DNA of 64,000 nt. It comes from Microcaldota archaeon. Lineage in GTDB: Archaea; Micrarchaeota; Micrarchaeia; Micrarchaeales; CABMGC01. The stretch is from the NCBI GenBank assembly GCA_028867025.1, contig JAGWHC010000002.1, positions 66,561-130,560 on the forward strand, given 5' to 3'. Shown one piece after another: positions 41,520-50,715 of this stretch. Each line of letters starts with the position of its first letter. Within the stretch, counting starts at the first letter, position 1. The notes beneath the pieces were generated by a model that saw only the letters and a program-made list of their open reading frames with translations, was not told the DNA's origin and did no database searches. Made by a program: the position numbers and the translations under genes.

Positions 41520-42536
41520 TCAGTGCGTCGAGAGCGTCTCGTTGCAGCCCGCAGGCGTGGCTATCTGCCCGCTCAGCAGCAGCTTGACGTAGCCCACGAC
41601 TGGTATGTCCGCTATGACGTAGCCCAGCACAGCGCTCTGGTTTGCGGGATAGTTGGCGAACTCTATGTCAAGAGCCTGGTTGTTGTCGCCTTTTGTAAGG
41701 AAGTAGTACTGCCCTCCGGCGTTGATTATCGCGTACAGCCTGTGTATTATGCTGCCGCTGAAGCTGTCCCTGCTCGTGGTCTGGTAGACTATTATCGGGT
41801 TGCTGTAGTTGTCGGCGATGGTGGAGTTGCCTACTGCTATCTGCGACGTGTACACCGCCTTGAAGAGGTATTTGCCGTACGAGAGGTTGCCGATCGAGTA
41901 CGAGTACCTTATCAGGTTGCTCTGCTGCGCCTGCTGGGGCACGAAGCAATCCGCCACCCTGCTCCTTTGGTTGAGGTACTGCGCCTGGGAGATGCACGCT
42001 ATGTTGTAGAGGCCGACAGTGTAGGGCGTGTTGTTCGTGATCACGTATGATATGCGCGAAAGGTTGCCCTGGAAGTACGCAAAATACGCCAGGAACTCGT
42101 CCTGGATGTTGCTCTGCATCTGCGCGAATGCGCTGGCGCTGACGTTTATCACCGGAACGTGGTTCGCTGAGGCGAAGCCGGACACGTTGTCTATTCCGTG
42201 CAGCACCACGAGATCGCCCCTGTGGAGCACAGGCAGCATGCTGCAGCTTGAAACAGCATCGACGGGTGCGGTGGTGTGCAGCGCCACGATGAGAATTATC
42301 CAGAAGACTATCGCGGCGCCTATGGCCACTCCTATGTCAATCATGCTTTTTCTCGCTCCCTCGCTGGCTATGCTGGACTTCACCTCGAAGATCAGTATCA
42401 TTATTATCAGCAGGAAGGCGACAGCGCCGACCACGATGTTCCCGAATACAGCGTAGACGCCGATCAGGAGGATGAGCAGGAGGTAGAGAAGCCAGGAAAG
42501 CTTTGACTCGGGCTTCCTCTTTTTCTTGTCTTTCAA
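41520..42536 (-). CDS. Signal peptidase I (S26B) with large insertion
   Basis: The protein (338 aa) has three N-terminal membrane helices, then the catalytic Ser in SSCSMLPVLHRGDLVVLHG. The catalytic His is in SIIHRLYAI and the acidic box in YYFLTKGDNNQALD. A C-terminal GYVIADIPVVGYVKLLL segment completes the Sec11-type Ser-His signature. About 140 residues (with sequons and cysteines) are inserted between the Ser box and the His box, where other archaeal enzymes have about 40. It cleaves secretory signal peptides, so its clients probably include the exported proteins in this window. Confidence 0.9.
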   Translation of the reverse strand: MKDKKKRKPESKLSWLLYLLLILLIGVYAVFGNIVVGAVAFLLIIMILIFEVKSSIASEGARKSMIDIGVAIGAAIVFWIILIVALHTTAPVDAVSSCSMLPVLHRGDLVVLHGIDNVSGFASANHVPVINVSASAFAQMQSNIQDEFLAYFAYFQGNLSRISYVITNNTPYTVGLYNIACISQAQYLNQRSRVADCFVPQQAQQSNLIRYSYSIGNLSYGKYLFKAVYTSQIAVGNSTIADNYSNPIIVYQTTSRDSFSGSIIHRLYAIINAGGQYYFLTKGDNNQALDIEFANYPANQSAVLGYVIADIPVVGYVKLLLSGQIATPAGCNETLSTH

Positions 42537-42550
42537 GCCAATGACCGCTA

Positions 42551-45500
42551 TTACTTCTTACTCACATTTGATATCTCTATGCCATAGACCTGGGAGTCGC
42601 CGCCGCTTTTGGCTACGCCGAGGGCGACGTCCGCATTCACAATCAGCGAATCGTTGTGGCTTACAACCACGAACTGCGCGTCCTTCGCCATCCCCTTTAT
42701 CAGCTGAGACAGCTTCTTTGAGTTCTCCTTGTCAAGGGCGCTGTCTATCTCGTCGAACAGGTACAGAGAGGAGGGCTTGCACATGTGTATGGAGAAGAGC
42801 AGCATGAGCGAGAGAAGCGACTTCTGCCCTCCGGAAAGGCCCCTGCTCTGGCCGACGAAGTTCGCGTCCTCGACCTTTATGCTCAGCCCGGCTACGAGAG
42901 GGTCGTTCTGGTCGTCGAGCTCTATCCTTGCCTTGCCCGGATAAATGTAGTTGTACAGCTTGGAGAAGTTCTTGCTCACCTCTCCGAACGTTGTGAGGAA
43001 CGCGTTGAGCTTCTTCGAATCGATCTCCTCGATCATCGCGAGCACCGCCTTCTTCTCTCCCTCGAGCGTCTCTACCTTTTCCGTCGCCTCGTTGACGCTC
43101 CTGGACTTCTCTTCGTAGGCCTCCGGGGCCTTGAGGTTGACGTTGCCGAGCGCCTCTATCTTTGCGCCGAGAACCTGCGCCTCCTTCTCCATCTTCTCTA
43201 TGTCCTCGTTGAGCATCTCTGGCTTTGCGCCATCGTATGCGCTGAGCTCCGCCGCAATGTCGTTCATTCGCATCTCCGTCTGCCCGCGCTTTACAGCCAC
43301 ATCGCTTGCCTGCCTTGAAATGTTGTCCGAGCGCGCGTTCTGCGACGTCTGCTCCACGAGCAGCTTGTCAAGGTCCTTGGCTATTGCTTCCTGCCTTTCG
43401 AGCGCGTCCCTGTTGGACTTGCTGCTCCTCCTCATGTGGCTCTCCACCTCGGCCTTCGACTTGAGCAGTTCATCCTTTTTCTTCGAGTATTCGGCCTCCA
43501 GTTTCTTCGTCTTTTCGATAAGCTCGTTCTTGCCATCGAGCTCCCTGCTCTTCTGCTGCCGCGCCTCAGCAAGCATCTTGTTCTCTCGCTGCAGCTCCGC
43601 AGACTTGATCTTCACCGACTCTATGTCTTTTTTCAGGCCGTCAAGCCTTTCAGCATCCTCCTTCCTCATGCCCTTGCGCGCGGCTTCGAGCGACGCGGTG
43701 TAGGTCTCGCTCCTTTCGCGTTTCCTGCCCTCAAGGTCGTTTGACAGCTGCGTTGCAGCGGCATTTGCGTTGCCCAGGTCTGCTGCAATCTTCTTGGAAT
43801 CCTTTTCCGCAAGCGCAAGCTCAGACTCTAGCTTGCTCTTTTGCAATCCGTACTCCTTGATCCTGTTAGAGTATTCGACCATCGAGGAGTTGGCCGATGC
43901 CATCTCTATCTCGGCTTCTGCCGACTCCTTCCTGCAGTTGAAATATCTTGCGTCAACGTCCTTCGCCTCCGCGAAAGCCCTGCCCCTGGTTTCCTCCACG
44001 TCCTTGAGCTTCTTTTCCAGAGCCGCTATCGGCAGTGCCTTGAGCCTCGAGCCGCCAGACAGTACGCCGGCCCGTTCGACAGTCTCGCCGGTAAGCGTGA
44101 TGTACCTGTGCCTGCCAGTGCCGACGGCCTTTGCCTCCTCTACGTCCCTCACCAGATAGGTGTTGCTGAAGATGTAGGAGAAGACCTTGCCAAACTTTTG
44201 GTCATACTTCAGCAGGTCGGTAACCGCTTGGAGGCCTTTCTCCTTTGATTCCGCCTCCACGCGAAGCTCCTGAAGCGGCACGAAAGTCGCTCTCCCGAGG
44301 TTCTGCTTCTTAAGGTACTGTATCATCTCGCCCGCGACGTCCATGGACTCGACTACGAAGTAGTTGAACCTTGAGCCCGCTGCCGCTTCCACGGCCTCAG
44401 CGTACTTCGCGTCGTAGCCGCACAGCTCTGCGACAGTTCCGAAGAACCCGGGATGGCCAGCAAACGCAGCCGCAAGCTTGCTCTGCACTACGCTGTCCCT
44501 GGAGTGCGATGCGGCGCGCTGCTCCTTTAGCGATATTATTTCGCTGTCTGCAGCGCTAAGCGTGCTTCTTAGCTCATCCGTCCGTGCGCGAAGCTCGCTC
44601 GCCTTCTTGTCCGCCTGCTCCTTCTTCGACTTTTCGCTCTGGATCTTTTCCTTCAGCTCGTTGACCGAGGCGGATGCCCTGCCTATCTCCACGCCTAGCC
44701 TCTCGAGCTCCTTCCTTGAGCCCTCCTTCCTGGCATCGGCGAGCGTCCTGTCAGCCTGCAGCCTCGCGAGCTTTTCCTGCGCCTGCGAGAATTCCTTCTC
44801 AAGAGCCGAAATGCCTGCGTCGAGCTCCTTTACCCTCTTTCCAGATTCTCCTGCGCTTTGCGAACTTCCCAGTTTCTTGACCTGGGGCTCCAGCTCCGAG
44901 AGCCTTGAGCTCAGCTCAGCGATCTCTGCTTCGTTGGCCCTTGCCTTCTCGTCGCTGCCCTTTATCTCTTCCTTTATCGCGGCGACAAGCTTTGCTGCAT
45001 CATCGATTGTGGTGCTTCCCGTGGTTATCTTGACTTCCAGCGCGCTCAGTTCGTTGCTCACTTCTGCGAGCTTCTTGTTCACGCCCTCCTGCGTCGTTGT
45101 GTTGCTGGTGAGCATCTCCTGGATCTTCCGCCTCTCCTCGGAAAGCGCGGATATCTTCTTCGCGTATTCAGCAACCTTTTCCTCCACCGCCTTCTTCTCC
45201 GTCTCGAGCCTGCCCAGCTCCTTGACGTAGGCGTCGAGGTTGACCTGCGATGCCTTCTGCCTCTTTACTAGTATGCTGTAGTTGATAGATTTCAGCCTCT
45301 TGCTCATCAACAGATAGTTCTCCGCCGCCTCCTTCTCCTTCGCGAGCTCGTTGAGGAACGTCAGCCTCTCGTTGAGCATCGCCTGCGCCGTGCTTATGCG
45401 CACGCCCACCTTTTCGAGCTCTGACAGCGCTTCCTTTTTCTTGTACTCGAACTCCTGTATGCCAGCAGCGATGTCTATGAACTCCCTCCTCTGCTTTGCG

Positions 45501-45946
45501 TTGGCCTCTATTATCTTGTTGATCTCGCCCTGGGCTATCGTGCTTGTCTCGTCTATGTGCACGTGGTGCGACTTGAGCACCTCGAGCACCTCCTGCCTTG
45601 TCATGCGCTTGCCGTTGAGCCTGTACACGGTCTTGCCGTCGGCGCGTATGCCCCTCACCACCTCTATCTTCTCGTCGCCTCCGAACTCGAGCTTGACGTG
45701 CGCCTTTGCCGCGTTCACCGGGCCCCTGCTCGAGCCTTCGCGTATCAGGTACTGCAGCCTGTCGACTCGCAGCCTGTGCAGCGAGCTCTCCCCCAGGGAG
45801 AACATGAGCGCGTCAATTATGTTGCTCTTGCCGCTGCCGTTAGGTCCCACTATGCAGTTGAAGCCCCTGTTGAACATGACGCTGATATGCTTGAAGGACT
45901 TGAACTTGTCTATGCTCATGGATTTGAGGTACAGCACAAGCACCAC
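42551..45946 (-). CDS. smc: SMC chromosome segregation ATPase
   Basis: The 1131-residue protein has Walker A IVGPNGSGKSNIIDAL (about 32-47), two long coiled coils (about 165-490 and 650-960), a hinge (about 495-640, with FGTVAELCGYDAKYAEAVEAAAG), and the C-terminal signature LSGGQKSLLSLMLLFSIHM with Walker B LYLFDEIDSALD. It organises and condenses the chromosome. The start is one of several GTG codons near 45937-45946; a TATA-like element at 45973-45983 favours these over ATG 45919. Confidence 0.97.
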   Translation of the reverse strand: MVLVLYLKSMSIDKFKSFKHISVMFNRGFNCIVGPNGSGKSNIIDALMFSLGESSLHRLRVDRLQYLIREGSSRGPVNAAKAHVKLEFGGDEKIEVVRGIRADGKTVYRLNGKRMTRQEVLEVLKSHHVHIDETSTIAQGEINKIIEANAKQRREFIDIAAGIQEFEYKKKEALSELEKVGVRISTAQAMLNERLTFLNELAKEKEAAENYLLMSKRLKSINYSILVKRQKASQVNLDAYVKELGRLETEKKAVEEKVAEYAKKISALSEERRKIQEMLTSNTTTQEGVNKKLAEVSNELSALEVKITTGSTTIDDAAKLVAAIKEEIKGSDEKARANEAEIAELSSRLSELEPQVKKLGSSQSAGESGKRVKELDAGISALEKEFSQAQEKLARLQADRTLADARKEGSRKELERLGVEIGRASASVNELKEKIQSEKSKKEQADKKASELRARTDELRSTLSAADSEIISLKEQRAASHSRDSVVQSKLAAAFAGHPGFFGTVAELCGYDAKYAEAVEAAAGSRFNYFVVESMDVAGEMIQYLKKQNLGRATFVPLQELRVEAESKEKGLQAVTDLLKYDQKFGKVFSYIFSNTYLVRDVEEAKAVGTGRHRYITLTGETVERAGVLSGGSRLKALPIAALEKKLKDVEETRGRAFAEAKDVDARYFNCRKESAEAEIEMASANSSMVEYSNRIKEYGLQKSKLESELALAEKDSKKIAADLGNANAAATQLSNDLEGRKRERSETYTASLEAARKGMRKEDAERLDGLKKDIESVKIKSAELQRENKMLAEARQQKSRELDGKNELIEKTKKLEAEYSKKKDELLKSKAEVESHMRRSSKSNRDALERQEAIAKDLDKLLVEQTSQNARSDNISRQASDVAVKRGQTEMRMNDIAAELSAYDGAKPEMLNEDIEKMEKEAQVLGAKIEALGNVNLKAPEAYEEKSRSVNEATEKVETLEGEKKAVLAMIEEIDSKKLNAFLTTFGEVSKNFSKLYNYIYPGKARIELDDQNDPLVAGLSIKVEDANFVGQSRGLSGGQKSLLSLMLLFSIHMCKPSSLYLFDEIDSALDKENSKKLSQLIKGMAKDAQFVVVSHNDSLIVNADVALGVAKSGGDSQVYGIEISNVSKK

Positions 45947-45982
45947 TGGTCGCGATTATTCTTCGGTGATGAAGAGTTTAAA

Positions 45983-47050
45983 TTACTTGTGCTTCTTGCT
46001 CCTCAGTATGTGGAGTGAGAGGAACGCCTGTATGTGGGCGAGAGTGATGATCCCTACGAGCCTGCCCCTGTGAGTCACCGCGGCTATGCCTGCCTCGTTG
46101 GACTCCATGGACTCCAGCGCGTCAACTATGTTCTCGCTTATGTCCACGCTGGGTATCTTCGTCGCTATGTCCCGCGCGAAGGCGTCGGGCTTTATCTTCT
46201 CCTTCCTGAGCAGGTTCACGTATGCGTAGTCTTCGCCGATCCTGGTTATCAGCAGGTGCTCCTTTGTCTTCCTCACCGTATTGTAGAGCTTCTGCACATC
46301 GCTGTTCGATTCGACGAAAGCGAACTTCTTTGAGGCTATGGCGCCAAGACGCACGCCCCTGGAGGCCCTCTTCACCTCCATTGTCTCCTTCTCCGCCTGC
46401 GCTCCGTTGTAAAGGAAGAAGGCTATGAGCAGCATCCAGAGGAAGGTGAACTCCTTCGAGTAGAAGGGCGCGTTTATCAGCATCACGTACACGAGCGTGC
46501 CTATGACAAGAAGCGCGAGCACTATGTTGCTTGCCTTCACTGTGAGCTGCGTCGCCACATACTCGTCATGCTTGCGCTCGAGGTAGCTCCTGAAAACGCG
46601 GCCGCCGTCAGTAGGGAAGGCGGGCAGCAGGTTGAACGCCCCCAGCAGCACGTTGAGCAGGAAGAGCGTCTGCAGCAACTCGGTTATCGGTCCCGGAGGC
46701 GCGAAGATCACGAAGAACCCGAATATAGCGCCGAGCAGGAAGCTCATCAGCGGCCCGGCGACGGCGATGTTGAACTCTATCCTCGGGTCTATATTGTTTA
46801 TATCTATGATTGACACGCCACCGAGCGGCAGCAGCATTATCCTGCTCACCCTGATCTTGTTCATAAGCGACACGTAGGAGTGCGCAAGCTCGTGTATGAG
46901 TACGCAGGCAAAAAGCAGCACTATTATTATGAATAGGAAGATGCCGCTGTAGAGGCTCAGCCAAAGCGTCACCAGCAGTAGCGCTATGAACGTCCAGTGC
47001 AGCTCTATGTCTATGCCCCAGATTCTTCCTATCCTGTACGCGTCGGCCAT
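45983..47050 (-). CDS. Site-2 protease (M50) with CBS domains
   Basis: The 355-residue intramembrane metalloprotease has HELAHSYVSL (zinc His pair and catalytic Glu) in one helix and NLLPAFPTDGGR (third ligand Asp) in another. Two CBS motifs follow, the second ending ESNEAGIAAVTHRGRLVGIITLAHI, which suggests gating by an adenine nucleotide. Promoter spacing from 47078-47089 supports ATG 47050, not the longer frame from 47107. Substrates are unknown; a BofA-like protein occurs at 32379. Confidence 0.93.
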   Translation of the reverse strand: MADAYRIGRIWGIDIELHWTFIALLLVTLWLSLYSGIFLFIIIVLLFACVLIHELAHSYVSLMNKIRVSRIMLLPLGGVSIIDINNIDPRIEFNIAVAGPLMSFLLGAIFGFFVIFAPPGPITELLQTLFLLNVLLGAFNLLPAFPTDGGRVFRSYLERKHDEYVATQLTVKASNIVLALLVIGTLVYVMLINAPFYSKEFTFLWMLLIAFFLYNGAQAEKETMEVKRASRGVRLGAIASKKFAFVESNSDVQKLYNTVRKTKEHLLITRIGEDYAYVNLLRKEKIKPDAFARDIATKIPSVDISENIVDALESMESNEAGIAAVTHRGRLVGIITLAHIQAFLSLHILRSKKHK

Positions 47051-47077
47051 GCTTTTCGACGATACTGTATCGCTCAA

Positions 47078-47089
47078 GTATAATAAACC
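47078..47089. promoter_or_regulatory. AT-rich promoter shared by site-2 protease and phosphoesterase
   Basis: AGTATAATAAAC lies 28-39 bases from the M50 ATG (47050, minus) and 19-30 bases from the metallophosphoesterase ATG (47108, plus). Confidence 0.5.
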
Positions 47090-47107
47090 TGTTTGAGAAA
47101 TGAGCAT

Positions 47108-47851
47108 ATGCTTGTCTCTTTCGTGAAAGATTCGCCCGCCCTGCTAATCAAGCGCGAGCGCGCGCTTGTTGTAGGCGACCTGCACATAGGCATGCATCTT
47201 AAGCTGAGGGAACGCGGACTTTATTTCCAGAAGGCAACGGAGCGCATGGCCGAAAGCCTGCTTGACGCCTACGAAAAGTCCAGGGCGAGAAGCCTAGTGC
47301 TGCTGGGGGATGTGAAGGAGAGCATAGGCTCGCCCAGGTTTGCGGAGTACAGGGAGCTGAAGATATTCTTCGACGCCATAGCCGGGATAGAGACGCGGAT
47401 GGTCAAGGGCAACCATGACGGCGGAATGGAAAGGGTGCTTTCAAACATGGGGCTAAGGATTCCTGTAACAACGGAGCTTTTCATTGACGGCGTGGCCCTG
47501 GCGCACGGCAATGCGTGGCCGTCTGCGGCCGCAATGGGCAAGAGGTACATCGTGGTGGGCCACGGACACTATGCGCTTATGCGCAACGGCGCCATGGAGA
47601 AGATATGGATCGTCTCTGAAGTGACGAAAAAGGCGTCGAGGAAATACGCGAGCTACAGCAAGAATCTCAGGCTGATTGTCGCCCCGTCTTTCAACTCCCT
47701 CATCACCGGCAGCGCCCTCAGCCCCAAAACAAAAAATTACCTTCCGCTTTTCAAGAACGAGTTCTTCGACTTCGAGAACGCGAAAGTGTATGACATGGAG
47801 GGCGGAGTAGCCGGGAAAGCGAAGGAACTGATGCTGGCTAGACTGGATTGA
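47108..47851 (+). CDS. Metallophosphoesterase (ICC-like)
   Basis: The 247-residue protein carries the calcineurin-like metal motifs: GDLHIGMH, LGDVKESIG, GNHDGGME and, later, HGNAWPSA and GHGHYALM. These coordinate two metal ions and hydrolyse phosphoesters. Archaeal stand-alone enzymes of this kind vary in substrate, including nucleic acids and cyclic nucleotides. The in-frame TTG at 47093 is less likely as start. The 3' end overlaps the convergent reductase gene by 14 bases. Confidence 0.9.
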   Translation: MLVSFVKDSPALLIKRERALVVGDLHIGMHLKLRERGLYFQKATERMAESLLDAYEKSRARSLVLLGDVKESIGSPRFAEYRELKIFFDAIAGIETRMVKGNHDGGMERVLSNMGLRIPVTTELFIDGVALAHGNAWPSAAAMGKRYIVVGHGHYALMRNGAMEKIWIVSEVTKKASRKYASYSKNLRLIVAPSFNSLITGSALSPKTKNYLPLFKNEFFDFENAKVYDMEGGVAGKAKELMLARLD

Positions 47852-49277
47852 CCGGGAATCTCGCCTTTGCCTCGTCTATCTCCCTGTCGACGGTCTCCCT
47901 CCACGCCTTGAAGCCGCTCACCTCTTTCGGGTACTTCTTGTAGAGCTCTATCAGCTTCTTCATCTTGCCGTGCGCGTACAGCAGGTTCTTGAACGCTCCT
48001 ATGTTTGACAGTCCGCTCAGCACCTTGTTGAACGTGCTCGCTATCGTTATCTCTGGAACGAGCCCGTAGCTCATCGCCGTTGCCTCCTCCTTTGTGAGGA
48101 AGTGGCTCATTCCGTAGTTGATCTGCTCGTTGTTCAGCGACTGCAGGAAGACCCTGAACACCTCGAGTCCGGCGGTCTTGTTGCCGTAGGCCTCGTTGAA
48201 CCTCACGTTGTACTTCCAGAGGAACTCCATGCTTGTGTCCTTGGCAGCTGTCGCCTCCGCAGCCGTCTTTCCGGCGAGTATTCCGGCCACCATCGCCGGG
48301 CCTATTCCACCAGCGCTTATCGGGTTGGGCATTGCGACAGCGTCGCCTGTGCCGAGATAGTTCCTGTACACCAGGCTGTCGAACTGCCTTCTCACAGCCA
48401 CGGACCAGTAGCCCTTGCCGTTGTGGTCTGTCTCGTCCACCTTCATGTTCTTGAGCACCGGGTTCCACTCGACGTACTCGTCTATGAGCTTGTGGAGCGT
48501 ATCCTTCTTGCCGAGCTTCTCGTTGCGCTTGTCAAGGCTCTTCTTCTCCACACCTATGCCTATGTTTATCTTGCCTCCGCTCTTCGGGAATACCCAGCCG
48601 TAGCCTCCAGGGGCAAGGAGCTGGTTAAGGTGTATTATCGCGTTGTTTGGGTCGAAGTAGTTGAGGTCCTCCTTGACGTGGTCGAAAGTGGCGATATACC
48701 TGCCCGTGGACTCTATGTCCTCGATCTTCACGTCCTTCTCGACGAACTCGTTCGGGGGCAGCCTCCTTCTGAGCGTGCTCGCCATGCCAAGGCCGTCGAT
48801 TATTATCTTGCCCCGGATCTCGAAGTGCTGCGTGTTCTGGTCCTTGCCGAACACGCCTACCAGCTCGCCGTTCTCTATTATAGGGCCCTCCACCTCGTGC
48901 TTTGGCCTGTAGTCAACGCCCTGCTTGATCGCCTCCTTGACCATCTTCCTGGCGTACTTGGGCCTGTCTAGCGTGTAACCCTCGCCCTCGAAAAGGAACC
49001 TGTTCTTCATGTCGGGGCTGAGCACGTATACTCCATCCACCTTGTGGTCGAGTTCCGGCGCAGAGAGTTTGAGCCCGGTCTCCTTCTCTATGAAATCGAT
49101 GTGTGCCTTTGCGCACGCATCGCCGCAGACCCATCCCCAGTTTGTCTTCTTGCCCGCTTCTTGAGGGTCATTTCTGTCAAGTAGTATTGTCCTCGCACCG
49201 CCCTTCGCGGCCATTATTGCTGCAAGCTGGCCGGACATGCCGGCTCCAGCCACTATGACGTCGAAATCATTCTGCAT
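47838..49277 (-). CDS. Geranylgeranyl reductase family FAD oxidoreductase
   Basis: The 479-residue flavoprotein has the FAD-binding GAGMSGQLAAIMAAKGG motif and a second FAD contact, GTGDAVAMPNPISAGGIGPAMVAGILAGKTAAE. The family reduces geranylgeranyl chains of archaeal ether lipids or chlorophyll precursors. Here it probably saturates membrane lipids, which links it to the HMG-CoA synthase for isoprenoid supply. Its ATG overlaps the rpoK stop by one base (TAATG). Confidence 0.9.
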   Translation of the reverse strand: MQNDFDVIVAGAGMSGQLAAIMAAKGGARTILLDRNDPQEAGKKTNWGWVCGDACAKAHIDFIEKETGLKLSAPELDHKVDGVYVLSPDMKNRFLFEGEGYTLDRPKYARKMVKEAIKQGVDYRPKHEVEGPIIENGELVGVFGKDQNTQHFEIRGKIIIDGLGMASTLRRRLPPNEFVEKDVKIEDIESTGRYIATFDHVKEDLNYFDPNNAIIHLNQLLAPGGYGWVFPKSGGKINIGIGVEKKSLDKRNEKLGKKDTLHKLIDEYVEWNPVLKNMKVDETDHNGKGYWSVAVRRQFDSLVYRNYLGTGDAVAMPNPISAGGIGPAMVAGILAGKTAAEATAAKDTSMEFLWKYNVRFNEAYGNKTAGLEVFRVFLQSLNNEQINYGMSHFLTKEEATAMSYGLVPEITIASTFNKVLSGLSNIGAFKNLLYAHGKMKKLIELYKKYPKEVSGFKAWRETVDREIDEAKARFPVNPV

Positions 49278-49480
49278 TACTTCTGCACCTTGCCCCTCAG
49301 AACCACTATAGGAATAGCGTCCTCTTGGAATTCCAGCTCTGCCAGAGCTAGAGGATCTGTCACGCCTGTGGGCACTTTTATAAGGGGTGGGGCCCCATAG
49401 GCGAGCTGCAGCGCTCTCGCGCCGATTATTCTCGCCTTCTCGAATTTAGTATACTCCATCGGATCAACTGGCGTGCTCAT
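49277..49480 (-). CDS. rpoK: RNA polymerase subunit K (omega homologue)
   Basis: The 67-residue subunit has the RpoK/RPB6 signature YTKFEKARIIGARALQLAYGAPPLI, which folds against RpoA'' and A' to assist assembly. It starts at ATG 49480, about 20 bases from an AT-rich element. It is in an operon with the reductase. Confidence 0.93.
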   Translation of the reverse strand: MSTPVDPMEYTKFEKARIIGARALQLAYGAPPLIKVPTGVTDPLALAELEFQEDAIPIVVLRGKVQK

Positions 49481-49564
49481 TCTTCAAAGTGGGTCTTGAT
49501 AAAGAGTTCATAGACTAATTGCTGCTAAGATTTATAATGCTTGCTAGCTGGATGACGACACATT

Positions 49565-50278
49565 TCATCTGATTGGGTCGTAGTTCTCCTTCGGTTTGCC
49601 CAGGAGGTGGTACCTGAACATGTTTCCAGTGTGGTATCTGAAGAACCCGTAGATGCCCCACGCCTGTACCCTTCTCGCGCTCGTGTGCACAAGCGCGTCA
49701 TCCAGGTACTTTATCTTTCCGACCTTCCTCAGCCTCAGTGAAAGGTCCCAGTCCTCGTAAGTTGCGAGTTTCTCGTCGAAGCCTCCCACCTTTCGGAACG
49801 CGTCCTTGGTCACTGCGAAGTTAAGGCCCACGACAGAAGGCCTGCCTATCAGTATAGATGACTTTACAAAAAAGACAGACACGAACTTGAAACCCCACCT
49901 TATCCTCCTGCTTGAGTTTTCAATCGGAAGTATGGGGCCGGTCGCCGCGGTTACGGAATCGTCGTCAAACGCCTTGCTGTAAACTCCCAAAAGCTCAGGG
50001 TGCGGCCTTGTATCTGCATCGAGAAACACAAGCAGGTCGCCCTTGGCCACCTTCGAGCCAGTATTCCTTGCGAGGCCTATCCCCTTCCTAGGCTCGGACA
50101 CCACCTTTGCGCCGTAGCTCCTTGCGATCTCCTGCGTGGCGTCGGTGCTGTCCTTGTCGACGACTATCGTCTCGAAGTTCTTGAACGTCTGGTCCTCCAG
50201 GCCCTCGAGCGAGTGGCTTATGTATTTCTCCTCGTTGTACGAGGGTATTATTACGCTTACAGCAGGGTTCCTTGGCAT
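49565..50278 (-). CDS. Family 2 glycosyltransferase
   Basis: The 237-residue GT-A enzyme has VSVIIPSYNEEKYISHSLEG, DKDSTDATQEIARSYGAKVV, DADTRPHPELL (DxD metal site) and, at the C-terminus, GGFDEKLATYEDWDLSLRLRKVG (the ED acid/base). Promoter TATAAAAA (about 50300-50307) lies about 22-29 bases before ATG 50278. A longer open frame upstream runs through a tRNA copy and is not coding. It likely adds sugars to a lipid or surface glycan. Confidence 0.92.
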   Translation of the reverse strand: MPRNPAVSVIIPSYNEEKYISHSLEGLEDQTFKNFETIVVDKDSTDATQEIARSYGAKVVSEPRKGIGLARNTGSKVAKGDLLVFLDADTRPHPELLGVYSKAFDDDSVTAATGPILPIENSSRRIRWGFKFVSVFFVKSSILIGRPSVVGLNFAVTKDAFRKVGGFDEKLATYEDWDLSLRLRKVGKIKYLDDALVHTSARRVQAWGIYGFFRYHTGNMFRYHLLGKPKENYDPIR

Positions 50279-50314
50279 GCGACACCATCTGTTTTCAAGG
50301 TATAAAAATGTGCG

Positions 50315-50367
50315 TGAAACGTGCAGGGGGAGAGATTTGAACTCTCGCAACCACAAAGGTAACGGGT
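50315..50367 (+). repeat. Left att repeat (tRNA-Leu 3'-half copy)
   Basis: These 53 bases are identical to 51045-51097 and match the tRNA-Leu gene from the 3' edge of the anticodon loop to past its 3' end. The remaining tRNA half is absent on this side. Confidence 0.92.
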
Positions 50368-50451
50368 GATCACACAGCTGAAATTTTATGGTCACCTCTT
50401 AACGAAGGTCATATAGATAAGTTTATATATTATATATGTATATATAGTAAC

Positions 50452-50715
50452 ATGGAAACACAGCAACTACTTCATTATCCGAGGCTTGACACAGTACTGA
50501 TGGTGGAGGAAGCAATCAAGGAAGCAAAAGAGTACCCTTCAAAAAGGCAGCTTTGGCTCTCCCTGAAGAGGAAGGTCATGTACCAAACATTCAACGTCAT
50601 AATAGCTTACCTTGAGGATTCTGGGAAAGTTATACAGAAGAACGGGAAGATAATATGGATTTGGAACCCGGAGCTGGTAAAGAAGTACAGCCGTAGCAAA
50701 CTGGTGCTAAAATAG
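50452..50715 (+). CDS. Small winged-helix-like protein, putative antitoxin
   Basis: The 87-residue protein has helices and a short beta wing: EAIKEAKEYPSKRQLWLSLKRKVMYQTFNVIIAYLEDSGKVIQKNGKIIWIW, the pattern of a winged helix-turn-helix in which KVI...KIIWIW is the hairpin. A strong TATA-like run (50421-50445) precedes ATG 50452. Its neighbour is a RelE-like frame that overlaps its end, so it probably acts as the DNA-binding antitoxin. Confidence 0.75.
   Translation: METQQLLHYPRLDTVLMVEEAIKEAKEYPSKRQLWLSLKRKVMYQTFNVIIAYLEDSGKVIQKNGKIIWIWNPELVKKYSRSKLVLK

Noticed and set aside
50279-50395. N-terminal extension of the family 2 glycosyltransferase
   Set aside because: It would read through the promoter and the tRNA-Leu repeat; the TATA box before ATG 50278 rules it out.
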